A DNA stretch of 21,539 nucleotides. Source: Acidobacteriota bacterium (GTDB taxonomy: Bacteria > Acidobacteriota > Terriglobia > Terriglobales > Acidobacteriaceae). Made by a program: the position numbers and the translations under genes. Under the pieces are notes generated by a model. It was not told the DNA's origin. It worked only from the letters and a program-made list of their open reading frames with translations, and searched no databases. This document shows positions 1 through 9,500 of the stretch, piece after piece; the stretch's first letter is position 1, and the number at the start of each line of letters is the position of its first letter. Location of the stretch: positions 1 through 21,539 of the forward strand of contig JAJXZK010000091.1 in the NCBI GenBank assembly GCA_021780095.1. The letters are read 5' to 3'.

Positions 1-452
1 CGTAAAACGACCTGAAGATTCATGGGTACAGAGCAGGGCGAATTGTCGAGGGTACCTGGCTGGAATCGATATTGCTTGACGGCTTCCAGTACAGTGCGAT
101 TCATTGCGGGGCTGGTGGAACTCACGATGGAAGGGTCGACGGGTTTGCCTGTGCGGTCGACGGTCAGATGAACAACGAGGATGGTGTCTTCCGGATAAGA
201 ATCGCCGTTCCATTGAATCTTTGCGGAGTGGATCAATTTGGGAGCGACAATTCCATTGGAAACGCGAACGGGCGCTGAGGTGGAAGTGGTGGAAGTTTCA
301 TCGTTGCGGGGCGCGGTGGAGTCGGTCGATTGGATGAGGCTGGACATTGCGGAAGGAGGGCTGGGCGTCTTGGGTTGGGCAGGCGGACTAGCCTGCGCGA
401 GCAGGAGTATCGGGGACAGCACGAATGTAGACGTAACAATTTTACGTACCAT
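1..452 (-). CDS. TonB C-terminal-domain protein (energy-transducer type), C-terminus cut by window edge
   Basis: The frame opens at an ATG (complement of 450-452) and stays open to the left edge, giving 150 codons without a stop. GGAGAA lies about 9 nt upstream of the ATG. The N-terminus is a short signal or anchor (MVRKIVTSTFVLSPILLLAQA), then a Pro/Ser/Thr-rich linker of about 50 residues. A TonB_C-like domain follows, with the pattern VVHLTVDRTGKPVD, VLEAVKQYRFQPG and a final hydrophobic strand. TonB family proteins couple proton-motive force to outer-membrane receptors. Many Acidobacteriota encode short secreted TonB_C proteins of this kind whose role is unproven. The hydrophobic segment is short and ends in AQA, so it could be a cleaved signal peptide rather than an inner-membrane anchor. 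It may serve the Oar-like receptor at 5943-9721, but that is inference. The extreme C-terminus is not visible. Confidence 0.8.
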   Translation of the reverse strand, partial: MVRKIVTSTFVLSPILLLAQASPPAQPKTPSPPSAMSSLIQSTDSTAPRNDETSTTSTSAPVRVSNGIVAPKLIHSAKIQWNGDSYPEDTILVVHLTVDRTGKPVDPSIVSSTSPAMNRTVLEAVKQYRFQPGTLDNSPCSVPMNLQVVL

Positions 453-487
453 GGGTGGCTTCTCCAATGGCAAATGTGCCCGTCACC

Positions 488-517
488 AAAATAGACTACA
501 GATATAACGATTGTCAA
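488..517 (-). promoter_or_regulatory. Sigma70-like promoter for the TonB_C gene
   Basis: On the minus strand a perfect -35 TTGACA (complement of 512-517) is followed after 18 nt by TATTTT (complement of 488-493). This lies about 36 nt upstream of the ATG at 452, leaving a short leader that contains the GGAGAA ribosome site. The match is by eye only. Confidence 0.5.
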
Positions 518-540
518 GAGCCATTCCAAATCAGTGCTCA

Positions 541-585
541 TCCTATTATTTGTCATAGGCTTAGGTTGCTCTATTTCGAATAGGA
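541..585. repeat. Nested inverted repeats in the tonB-GH42 intergenic region
   Basis: TCCTATT at 541-547 is the exact reverse complement of AATAGGA at 579-585. Two smaller palindromes are nested inside: CCTAT at 542-546 with ATAGG at 555-559, and CTATT-TCG-AATAG at 571-583. The element could be a regulator site or an RNA hairpin in the leader of the GH42-PMI transcript. The rest of the 397-bp gap (453-849) shows no convincing gene. I could not pick a good promoter for the GH42 gene. Confidence 0.35.
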
Positions 586-849
586 TGTGGTTTTTAGGCG
601 CGAATGCCGGATGCTTGCGACAGGGTGAGGAGAGAGTTTCTGCCGCGCATCCGGAGGGTAAATCTCTGAATCCGGTAGAGTCCCTTCGATTGCGAATGAG
701 AATTCCACGGGCGCGCAAACGCGAACTTGATGCTGTGGGCGATCTGGTTTTTTCATGAGATGTTTATGGAAAAATCGCAGCGGCACATTTGGATAAAGGT
801 GCGCCTTGAGTCGCGAGCAGAGAGAGATTCGACGGATGAGGGAGTCAGG

Positions 850-3021
850 ATGAGCGAACGAATATACGAACGGCGATTCGGAGCCAGCATGATCCGGTGC
901 TGTGGGTTGTTGCTGGTTTTCCTATTTTGCGGAGTAGGTTTCGCGGCGACACTGACACCGAGGAGTGCGGCTCGTGAGGCAAAGCTGGCGGAGTTAACTG
1001 GGCAGTTGCGGATCGGGTCGGAATACTTTCTAAATCGCACCGACACAAAAGGGTATGTCGAGAAGCAATTCGAATCGATGCACGCGACGGGGCTGACGGT
1101 GGTGCGGATTTTTTTGATCTGGGACGATGTGGAGCGGGTGCCGGGCGTCTGGGACTTCAGCCATTACGATTGGATCTACGATGCCGCGGCGAAGAATGGA
1201 ATCCAGATTGCGGCGACGTTGTGTCCAGAAGATCCGCCGGGATGGGAGGGGAAGACGACCTTCTACCATAACCGCGTCAATTTGAACGATCCGGCGAATC
1301 GCGCTGCGGCGGAAGTTTATTTACGGAGGGTGGTGGAGCGGTATAAGAACAGTCCCGCGCAAGGCGCGTGGCTCTTGATGAATGAGCCGGCAAAGTACGA
1401 TACCGAGCCGGCGACGTTTCACGCTTTTGGAGACTGGCTGCAGTCGAAGTATGGGACCTTGGGGAATTTGAATCGGGTGTGGTTTCGGCCGCTGAAGCGA
1501 TTTTCAGATGCGACCATCACGGGCGCGCAGCTGGAGAATTACTGGACAGATTACAACGCTGTCATCGACTGGCGAGAATTCAACGTCGACAACCTGATCA
1601 ACCAGTTGGACTGGCTCAGGCAGCAAGTGCTGGCGATCGATCCGAATCATCCTGTGCACTTTAATGTGACCCATCCGTTGGGCGATGCGGATGGTCAGGA
1701 TGCGTGGCTGGAGAAAAAGATCCAGGACATTGTGGGCGTGTCGATGCATTGGACGATGCAGCCGACCACGCCAGAGCGCGATTACGGTGAGCTGTTTGCC
1801 TACCGGCTGGACATCATGGCGGGCGCCAGCGCGGCGCGGCCACACAAGCCACTGTGGGTGACGGAACTGCAGAGTGGGCCTGTTGCCTATTCAGGAAGGT
1901 TCGCGATGACCGAGACGCCGGGCGATTTGACGCGATGGATGTGGGATGCGTATGGAGCGGGTAGCCGGGCGGTGATCTTCTGGCTATGGAATCCGCGCGT
2001 GACGGGGACGGAGGCTGGAGAGTGGTCGCTGGTGAGCCTCGATGGAACTCCGTCTGTGCGTGTGCCGGCGGTGAAGGCGATTGCGGACACGTTGCAGCAA
2101 AATCCGTGGCTTAATCAAGCGCATCCACAACACGCGAAGGTGGCCATTCTGTATAACCGCGAGGCGCAGGTGCTGATGAGCCTGGACGGGAGGCAGCAGC
2201 ATCGCCAGCAGGAGGTGGAGAACTCATTGCGGGGCTGTTACCTGGCGCTGCATCGGGCGCATGTTCCGACGGATTTTGTCGATCTGGATCAGTTGAAGCG
2301 CGGCGAACTGCAGAAGTATGACGTGCTGTACATTCCGTATTCGTACGCCCTGGACGATGCGGCGATTGCGGCGCTGGAATCCTACGTGCGGCAGGGTGGG
2401 ACGCTGTGGGCGGATGGGCTGACGGGATGGAAAGACGCGACCGGAACGATTCGCCCGACAATACCTGGAGGACTGACGGATTTGTTTGGTGTGGAGGCGA
2501 CGGATTTGTATCCGGTGCAAGCGGGCCATCCCTATTCCGTGACGGCGGACAACGAAGAGGGCGGGGAATTGTGGAGACTGCCACTGAAGTTGAAAGGCGC
2601 CGAGGTGGTTCTGCGAACGCCGGATGGAGAACCGTTTGAAGTGAAACATAGCTTCGGCAAAGGGCAGCTGTTTTATTTTGAATCGGCGGTGTCGCTGGCG
2701 TACGATATGCGGTTCAATCCGGTAGTGCAGCAATGGATCGTGGCGCCTTCTCTGGCGGACGCGAGTCATCAACAGGTATCGCTGACGCAGGGCTCGCGAG
2801 AGATTATGTTTCGCGGGATGGTGCAGCCGGAGGGGCTTGCCGCGGTGCTATCCAACTGGGGCGATTCGCAGAAGGCCGTGGTCAGCTTTCTTGGCGACTA
2901 TAAAGTTGTCGATACAATGACGGGAGAGACGGTGCCTGTGACGGAGGAGAATGGCCGCACGCTGGCCACCGTCGCCATGAAGGCCGGGGCCGTTGCCATT
3001 CTGAAGGCGACGAGACCTTAG
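850..3021 (+). CDS. Secreted GH42-type beta-galactosidase-like glycoside hydrolase
   Basis: This 723-aa enzyme is predicted to hydrolyse terminal beta-galactosides (or related glycosides) outside the cytoplasm. I chose the ATG at 850 because GAGGGAG lies 5 nt upstream; an in-frame ATG at 889 is the alternative. Residues 1-32 form a signal peptide (CCGLLLVFLFCGVGFA core). Residues ~50-410 are a clan-A TIM barrel. The acid/base Glu is E179 in LLMNEP and the nucleophile is E339 in LWVTELQSG, the spacing expected for GH42. Residues ~428-630 match the GH42 trimerization (flavodoxin-like) domain, seen in KYDVLYIPYSYALDD and YVRQGGTLWADG. A small C-terminal beta domain follows. The PMI gene starts 31 nt downstream, so the two are probably cotranscribed. 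Substrate specificity cannot be read from the sequence; secreted GH42 members also act on arabinogalactan or galactan fragments. Confidence 0.88.
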   Translation: MSERIYERRFGASMIRCCGLLLVFLFCGVGFAATLTPRSAAREAKLAELTGQLRIGSEYFLNRTDTKGYVEKQFESMHATGLTVVRIFLIWDDVERVPGVWDFSHYDWIYDAAAKNGIQIAATLCPEDPPGWEGKTTFYHNRVNLNDPANRAAAEVYLRRVVERYKNSPAQGAWLLMNEPAKYDTEPATFHAFGDWLQSKYGTLGNLNRVWFRPLKRFSDATITGAQLENYWTDYNAVIDWREFNVDNLINQLDWLRQQVLAIDPNHPVHFNVTHPLGDADGQDAWLEKKIQDIVGVSMHWTMQPTTPERDYGELFAYRLDIMAGASAARPHKPLWVTELQSGPVAYSGRFAMTETPGDLTRWMWDAYGAGSRAVIFWLWNPRVTGTEAGEWSLVSLDGTPSVRVPAVKAIADTLQQNPWLNQAHPQHAKVAILYNREAQVLMSLDGRQQHRQQEVENSLRGCYLALHRAHVPTDFVDLDQLKRGELQKYDVLYIPYSYALDDAAIAALESYVRQGGTLWADGLTGWKDATGTIRPTIPGGLTDLFGVEATDLYPVQAGHPYSVTADNEEGGELWRLPLKLKGAEVVLRTPDGEPFEVKHSFGKGQLFYFESAVSLAYDMRFNPVVQQWIVAPSLADASHQQVSLTQGSREIMFRGMVQPEGLAAVLSNWGDSQKAVVSFLGDYKVVDTMTGETVPVTEENGRTLATVAMKAGAVAILKATRP

Positions 3022-3052
3022 GCGACGCGACTCGTCCAACCAGCTGAAATCG

Positions 3053-4819
3053 ATGATGAAAACGAACTATGACAAATTCCCCGTGGTGCAGGTGACGCAG
3101 CGGGATGAAGATTGCGTGGCCGATTGGCAGGCGATTGTCGGTGCGGTCGCCTCAGCCGTGAGCGGCCGCGAGCGATCTGTATTGGTGATCGAGTGCTATC
3201 CCGGCGTGGACCTCGCGGAAATTGAACGCGAGCTGGTGTCGAGGTTGCATCCCGAGACCTTAGTGCGAGCCGCGGATGCATTGAAAGACGCGAGCGAACT
3301 GATGGCGCAATTTGCGGAGACGTTGGGCGATGATCCTGTGTTCGCGAGAATGCGGCCCTGGACGATTGCGGATTTTCTATCCGCGGAGCGGGTCGAAAAG
3401 TTGCGGGGGCAAGTACGCGCTGACGCCAAGGGCTTGACGGTTGTGCTGGGAACGGGTGCGGCGCAAATTGCGCAGACACGGGACGTGCTGATTTACGCGG
3501 ATCTGGCGCGATGGGAAATTCAGCGACGGCAGCGACGGCATGGGATTGGCAACCTGGGCGCAAACAATGCTGGTGCATCGGCGCGAGAATTGTACAAGCG
3601 CGCATTTTTTATCGACTGGCGAGCGGCGGATCGAGTTCGACTAGAAATTTTCGAGCAGATTGATTTTTTTCTCGACACAAATATCACGGAAGATCCGCGA
3701 ATGATTGCCGGGGAACTGTATCGGGCGGGATTGAAAAAAACTTGCACGCGCCCGTTCCGCGTGGCGCCGTTTTTCGATCCCGGACCCTGGGGCGGCGAAT
3801 GGATGCGACGGCATTTCGATCTGCCGAAGGAGGCACCGAATTTTGCGTGGTGTTTCGATTGCGTGCCCGAAGAGAACAGTCTTCGGCTCGGATTTGGTTC
3901 GCGGGCGGTGGAGTTGCCGGCGCTGACGCTGGTGCATCAACATCCCGAGGAGTTGCTGGGCGCTGAAATTTACGAGCGATTTGGCGCGGAGTTTCCGATT
4001 CGATTTGATTTTCTGGACACTGTGGGCGGCGGCAATCTTTCGCTGCAGGTGCATCCGTTGAAGGAATTCATTCGCGAAAAATTTGGGCTGACGTACACGC
4101 AGGATGAAAGCTACTACCTGCTGGATGCGGGGCCGGAGGCGGTGGTCTATCTGGGACTTAAGGAGGGAATTGATCGCGCGCAGATGGAGCAGGATTTACG
4201 GATGGCGCAAACGGGGGAGCAATCTTTTCCGGCGGAAAAATATGTGAATACATGGCCGGTCGAGAAGCATTCGCATGTTTCAATTCCGGCGGGCACGATT
4301 CACTGCTCTGGAAAGAATGGAATGGTGCTGGAGATCAGCGCGACACCGTACATTTTTACATTCAAGCTATGGGATTGGGGCCGGATGGACCTGGACGGAA
4401 AGCCGCGGCCCATCCACCTGGACTATGGCATCGCCAATATTCAGTGGGACCGGACGACGGAGTGGGTGCGGAAGAATTTGGTGAATCCGGTGCGCCCGAT
4501 CGCAAGCGGACCGGGATGGCGGGAGGAATCGACGGGGCTATACGAGGCGGAGTTCATCGAGACGCGAAGGCACTGGTTCACGGCGCCGGTCGAGCACGAT
4601 ACTCAGGGAAATCTAAATGTTTTGAACCTGGTGGAAGGGGAACAGGCTGTGGTGGAGAGCCCGACCGAGGCGTTCGAGCCGTTTGTGGTGCATTACGCGG
4701 AGACGTTTATTGTTCCAGCAGCGGTGGGGGAATATTGCATTTCGCCGGTTGGAGAGGTGAGCGCACCGCTGGCGACCATCAAGGCGTATGTGCGTGCTGC
4801 CGCGCCGTGCCAGCGCTAA
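3053..4819 (+). CDS. Class I mannose-6-phosphate isomerase with long N-terminal extension
   Basis: This protein is predicted to interconvert mannose-6-phosphate and fructose-6-phosphate in the cytoplasm. It has 588 aa, against roughly 300-440 aa for ordinary class I (manA-type) enzymes. The catalytic cupin part begins near residue 235 (RVAPFFDPGPWGGEW). It carries the expected zinc ligands: Q332 and H334 in LSLQVHP, E352 in QDESYY, and H417 in PAGTIHCSG. Residues ~1-230 form a separate region that I cannot assign. It has a kinase-like alternation (SVLVIECYPGVD, GLTVVLGTGAA) but no clear Walker A motif. Adjacent ATGs at 3053 and 3056 are both possible starts, and neither has a good ribosome site; translation may be coupled to GH42, which ends 31 nt earlier. 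The 3' end overlaps the convergent ROK gene by 41 bp. Confidence 0.85.
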   Translation: MMKTNYDKFPVVQVTQRDEDCVADWQAIVGAVASAVSGRERSVLVIECYPGVDLAEIERELVSRLHPETLVRAADALKDASELMAQFAETLGDDPVFARMRPWTIADFLSAERVEKLRGQVRADAKGLTVVLGTGAAQIAQTRDVLIYADLARWEIQRRQRRHGIGNLGANNAGASARELYKRAFFIDWRAADRVRLEIFEQIDFFLDTNITEDPRMIAGELYRAGLKKTCTRPFRVAPFFDPGPWGGEWMRRHFDLPKEAPNFAWCFDCVPEENSLRLGFGSRAVELPALTLVHQHPEELLGAEIYERFGAEFPIRFDFLDTVGGGNLSLQVHPLKEFIREKFGLTYTQDESYYLLDAGPEAVVYLGLKEGIDRAQMEQDLRMAQTGEQSFPAEKYVNTWPVEKHSHVSIPAGTIHCSGKNGMVLEISATPYIFTFKLWDWGRMDLDGKPRPIHLDYGIANIQWDRTTEWVRKNLVNPVRPIASGPGWREESTGLYEAEFIETRRHWFTAPVEHDTQGNLNVLNLVEGEQAVVESPTEAFEPFVVHYAETFIVPAAVGEYCISPVGEVSAPLATIKAYVRAAAPCQR

Positions 4820-5768
4820 CACGGGGCGGGGAGGCAGCGTCGGTGAGCAGCGGAATCGCTCCCAGGAGTCCAGCGTGATTGCCTAGCGCCGCGGGAAGAA
4901 TTCGGACGGGGCCGCTTGGCGTCCAGGAATACTTGCCGGCATAGTCGCGGATGTAGGGAAGAATGATATCGCCGCTCCGCATGACGCCACCGCCAAAGAC
5001 AACCAACTCCGGACCGTAGGCGTGGATCAAACCGACGGTTCCACAGGCCCAGACGTGCAGGCAGCGATCGCGGACACCGACGGCGACAGGATCGCCTTCG
5101 CGAGCCAGCTCAAACAGCGCGCGAAAATTGATGCGGTCGAGTGCGGCGAGTCGACTCTGCTGAAACCCGGGCCACTCGCGGGCGATCAATGGCAATGCCC
5201 ATCCGGAGGCTTCGGCTTCCATACATCCAAAGCCGCCGCAGGTACATTTTCTGCCGGTAAAGAGAGCGGGGATGTGGCCGCCGAGACAACCGCCCTGCAC
5301 CTGCTTGGTGCGATAGACTTTGCCGCCGGCCATCGCAGCCCCGCCGATGCCGGTGCCAAGGGTGATCATCACGACATCATCGGCACCTTTCGCGGCGCCG
5401 GCATACCATTCGCCGAGCAGGGCCATGCGAGCGTCATTTTCGAGTGCGAAGGGCAGTCCAAAATCCTTGAGTGTCCAGGCGGGAAGATCGATGCCGGGGG
5501 AATCTTCAAATTTGCCGTTGGTCGAGACCACGCGACCGGTGGTTCGATCGACCATGGCGGCGCAGCCCATGGCGACGCCGATGCAGTCTTCGACGGGGAT
5601 GGAAAGCCGCGCGAGCATGTCGTAGACGATGGATTTGAAGCGGGGCAGAAGTGGCAGAAGCTCGCCGCCGGCGTCGACAGGAATTTCCTGCGACATGAGG
5701 ATAGTCTCATCCTCCACGATGGCGAGGGTGACGTGGGACCCACCCAGATCAAGGGAAATAGCTTTCAT
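4779..5768 (-). CDS. ROK-family sugar kinase (glucokinase-like)
   Basis: This is a 329-aa cytoplasmic kinase predicted to phosphorylate a hexose with ATP. It starts with the canonical phosphate-binding motif (LDLGGSH, residues 6-12). It has the catalytic Asp in ENDA (D112), the second ATP motif ITLGTGIGG (~135-143), and the ROK zinc site: H165, then C175, C177 and C182 in CTCGGFGCME. The start at 5768 is chosen because family members begin at MKAISLDLGG; the frame stays open up to 5879, but no ribosome site stands out at either place. It lies downstream of the receptor but is separated from it by a terminator-like hairpin, so it may be transcribed separately. It converges with the PMI gene and overlaps its last 41 bp. 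Glucose, mannose, fructose or N-acetyl sugars are all possible. There is no DNA-binding N-terminus, so this is not a ROK repressor. Confidence 0.88.
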   Translation of the reverse strand: MKAISLDLGGSHVTLAIVEDETILMSQEIPVDAGGELLPLLPRFKSIVYDMLARLSIPVEDCIGVAMGCAAMVDRTTGRVVSTNGKFEDSPGIDLPAWTLKDFGLPFALENDARMALLGEWYAGAAKGADDVVMITLGTGIGGAAMAGGKVYRTKQVQGGCLGGHIPALFTGRKCTCGGFGCMEAEASGWALPLIAREWPGFQQSRLAALDRINFRALFELAREGDPVAVGVRDRCLHVWACGTVGLIHAYGPELVVFGGGVMRSGDIILPYIRDYAGKYSWTPSGPVRILPAALGNHAGLLGAIPLLTDAASPPRVSAGTARQHAHTP

Positions 5769-5891
5769 GGTGTACCCAAAGGCGAATTTGCGCAAAAAGC
5801 CGGAAGGTTCAGAATACTCGAAATTCGCGGAGGCGAGGCGCCAGCGAGGAGGAGCGAGATTATGTGCAGGGCTGGGCAAGATCTGACGGGC

Positions 5892-5927
5892 AAAGAAAAT
5901 GCCGGGAATCCACGAGGACCCCCGGCA
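5892..5927 (-). terminator. Rho-independent terminator after the Oar-like receptor
   Basis: On the minus strand, 15 nt past the receptor stop codon, TGCCGGG (complement of 5921-5927) pairs with CCCGGCA (complement of 5900-5906). A 14-nt loop separates them and contains a further 3-bp stem. A T-rich run (TTTTCTTT, complement of 5892-5899) follows. The layout fits an intrinsic terminator. Confidence 0.75.
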
Positions 5928-5942
5928 GTGGTAAAGCGGGTT

Positions 5943-6572
5943 TTAGAAATCGTACCGAAGGGAGAATTGCTGTTTACGGGTCTGGACCAACGAAGAACTA
6001 TAGATGCCGAAGCCGGCACCGCTGGTGACCTGAGTGTTGAGGCCGCCATTGCTGCTGATGGCGCTGGTATCGAAGCGGGACGAATTCGATACGTTAAACA
6101 CGTCCCATCCAAAGCGAAGTGTCTGGTTGCGGAACGTATTCCATATCTTGAAGATGCTGGCATCCTGCTCAAAATACCCATCGCCGCGGAAGGCGTTGCG
6201 GCTGCCGCCTTCTCCTGGGTAGGGATAGCGGAGAGGGTGGCCGGTGGCAATACCATTATTGAGCCCGTTGGGATCGGCGAAGACCTCCGGCAGGCCGCCG
6301 GCAATCAGATGTTTATGAACCTTGATGGGTCCAGTGACCACGGCAGGAGTATTTTGCTGATAGTCGGTGGCGTAACTGAGCGGCGGCAGAATGCTGAAGG
6401 GAAGGCCGCTGGACAGGCGAGTGACGCCCGACAATGTCCAACCGCCAATAATGGCGTTGATGACTCCGTTGGACTCGGCACCAAAGCGCATGCCGCGACC
6501 AAATGGAAGTTGATAGATGAAATTGCCGGTCAGCAGGTGGCGGATGTCGTAATCGGAGAAGGCCCGGTTCGA
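5943..6572 (-). pseudogene. Detached C-terminus of the Oar-like TonB-dependent receptor (after frameshift)
   Basis: This is the continuation of the receptor gene in another frame. It encodes about 209 residues beginning SNRAFSDYDIRHLLTGNF, the usual entry to the last barrel strands in this family, and ending SLRYDF, a typical outer-membrane C-terminus with a terminal Phe. It includes the family-typical stretches GGWTLSGVTRLSSGLPF and GWDVFNVSNSS. An ATG at 6491 could in principle start a 182-aa product, but it has no signal peptide and could not form a barrel. Inserting one base around 6573-6577 makes a single 1259-codon gene, 5943-9721. The intact reading quality on both sides suggests either a sequencing or assembly indel or a very recent mutation. 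Confidence 0.85.
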
Positions 6573-9500
6573 CTTGGATTGAAAGCATTGGTAATGAAGC
6601 TGAAGCTGTTGGTGGTGAACTCGCTGGCACGCTCGGTGTCCGACCCCATATCAATCGCGTTCGACAGCGTATAGCTGAAGTTGAAGGAGAAGCCCGAGCT
6701 GGTGACCTTGCGCGCTGTCAGCTGGAAGGAGTTATAGCTGCTGTTTCCGATGGAAGACCAGGCATAGAGCGAGGAGAACTGACGCTGATAGTAGCGGGTC
6801 GTGACATTGCCATTGGCGTCAATGTAGGGACCGCAACCGAGCCCTCCCTCACTGGGCTGGCAATAGGCGTCAAGCTGGACCAACGCGTAGGAGTCATTTC
6901 CGGTGACGGCGTTGGGCTGATAGATGTTCGTGTAGATATTCTGGGTTGCGCTCTGGCCGCCGTAGGCGAGATAGGGGAACATATTTTCCCAATACGGGAT
7001 GGGCTGCACGGTGGTGGCACCGGCATAGGTCGCAATGGACAATAGCTTGGCCGCTTCAAAGTAATCCATGCCGGACTTTGGGTCGACCAGGTCGAGCGGT
7101 GTGGCGATGTCGTTTTGCTGCAGCAAGTGACGGCCGAATGTACCGACGTAGTCTCCCTCTATCGAAAACCCGTGGGGAAGCTCGCGTTGCAAGGATAAGT
7201 CGAATGCGATGGTGTACGGCGTCTTGATTTTGTTGTCGACGCCCCAGGTAATTGCAAGACCGGTGTTGACGTTGTTTGGCGGCGTATATGGGTATTGGAT
7301 GACGGATGGAATCGAAACTCCGGCCAACGGGGGAACCGCAGTGACACTGGTGAAGCGGGGCGCATTGTCCACTGAGAATTGACCGGCCGGGTTGGAAATT
7401 GAAGTGGTCAGACCGAAGGAGCCGAATTTGGCGAAGGTATCCACGATGCCTTCACCAAAATGGTCAAAGTACATGCCACCGCCGACGCGAATCGATGTTT
7501 TGCTGTCCGGCGCGACGACTAAGGCAATGCGGGGAGCGATGTTGTTGTACTGCATGTCCCAATACGAAGCCTTTCCGTTTGCCTTGCCGGAAGGAGCAAA
7601 GACAAGGTCGGGCTGGTCCGTGATGCCCTGATACATGCCCTTGACGCGATTCTGAAACCACTGGTGGGTATCGACGGTCGGCTGGAGTTGCTGACCGTGG
7701 GTTTCGTAGGGTGGCTGCAACAACACTTGACGAATTCCGAAGGTCAAGGTCGCGTTGGGATAGATTTTCCACTGGTCCTGGACGTAATACTCGAACTCCT
7801 TGGAGTAGTAGTTCAGCGTGACGGGTGCACCCTCCGCACTGGTGTTGCCGGTTTTGCCTCCAGGCTGGACGGTGAAGTTGAACTGTCCCTGAATAAATGG
7901 AATGATACCGGCCATCATGCCCACTTCTTCGCTGTAGGTGGTGGAATCGCCGGAATCGACGGGAGGCTGGCCAAATGCGCCGGGATCAAGGCTGCTTCCT
8001 GAGCCGGCGATAGAACCGCCACCAGCCAGCCATTGAATGTTGCCGTCGGCGTAGCCATAGGAGGTGGCATCGGTACTTGAATAATTCGTGATCAGCCGAA
8101 GATCTCCGCCAAACGATATGGTGTGATTCCCGTGGGTCCAGCTGACATTGTCGATGAAGTTATGCACCGGGATATGGACGATGGTGGAGCAGGTGTCCGG
8201 CGTGAGTGTGGACAAGGTGCGGAAGAAGTAGACATAGGATCCGCAGCCCGATCCGGATTTGCTGTAACCTTGCCGGACATAACCATAGCGAAAGTCATTG
8301 ACCAGGTTGTTGGTGATCTCCCAGGTATCCCCCGCGCCGATGCCTTTGGAGTTGTCGCGGATGACGTATGTCGCGGGCTGGCCGGGGAACTGAACAGGAT
8401 CCGTCGTGGTGTCATCCTGCAGGTTGCCGCGAACGAAGAGCTGGTGATGCGGCACAGGATCCCAGTCCAAGCGGACGATGGAGGTATTGAGATTTTGCGG
8501 GTTCGGCGAGGAGAAGCTGTAGGAGCCAAGATTCAATCCATCGCCAAGCGCTGCTCCGTTGGCGACGGGGAATTGGCTCAAGTATGCGAGCATGTTGGGA
8601 TCTTCGCCTGCTCCCCAGGGGCAGGTGCCATTCGCAGAGCAGTTCGGGTCAGTGGCAGCGACTTGTTCCGGCGTCTGGGTGACGAGAACACCGTTGCTAT
8701 GGTAAATGATGTTGCCGGACACGAGAGAGGCTGTGGGAACTTCACGCTGAACCTGCGCATTTTCGCGGATGTGGGAAGCCTCATAATTGCCGAAGAAGAA
8801 AAGCTTTTGCTTCTTGATGGGACCGCCTAGGTCTGCTCCATAGGTATTGCGGATATATTTTCCGGGAATGTTCGGCAAGCCGGTCGCTAACTCCGCATTC
8901 TTGTTGAACCAATCGTTGGACGCCGTGTTGGTGTTGCGGTTGTACTCATAGGCAGCGCCGTGGAATTGGTCGGTACCGCTCTTGGTGACCAGGTTGACCT
9001 GTGCGGCGGCTGAGCGGCCCTGGTCAGAGTTCGCCAGGCCGGTGGTGACGCGAAACTCGTCAATGGAGTCCAGCGTTTCACGAAGGATACCGGTGAAGGC
9101 GAGACCGAGCGTCTGATCGTTGTCGTCGAGGCCGTCCATGGTGATGTTGTTCTGATCGGAGCGAACACCGTTGACGGTGCCGGTGCGGCTGTCGCTTTGA
9201 GCGTCGATCGCGTGGCCAAGATATAGAACACCGGGCTGCAAGCTGAGCAGATCGGGTACGTTGCGGTCAATCATGGGCAGCGATTGAATGGTTCGATTGG
9301 GAATCGCATTACCAAGCGTGGCGTCAGTTGTATTGAGGGTCTCGGTTTCTGCCGATACGTTCACGGTTTGCGAAAGCGCCTGAACGGACATTTTGAAGGG
9401 GATGGTGGCGGGCTTGCTGACGAGAAGAGCGCCCACCTTGCTTTGATCGGCAAAGCCCTTGGCACTGATGGTGACCGTCCAAGTTCCCGGACTCAATTGC

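Noticed and set aside
4252..4878. 208-codon plus-strand open frame overlapping the PMI 3' half
   Set aside because: Another frame of the PMI gene; Gly/Arg-rich with no domain pattern.
5022..6674. 550-codon open frame on the plus strand
   Set aside because: It lies antisense to the ROK kinase and the receptor C-terminus, both of which show strong family motifs. Its product is low-complexity, rich in Gly/Ala/Asp, and has no recognisable domain. GC-rich codon positions explain it.
8123..8830. 235-codon plus-strand open frame
   Set aside because: Antisense shadow of the receptor barrel region; no signal, motif or ribosome site.
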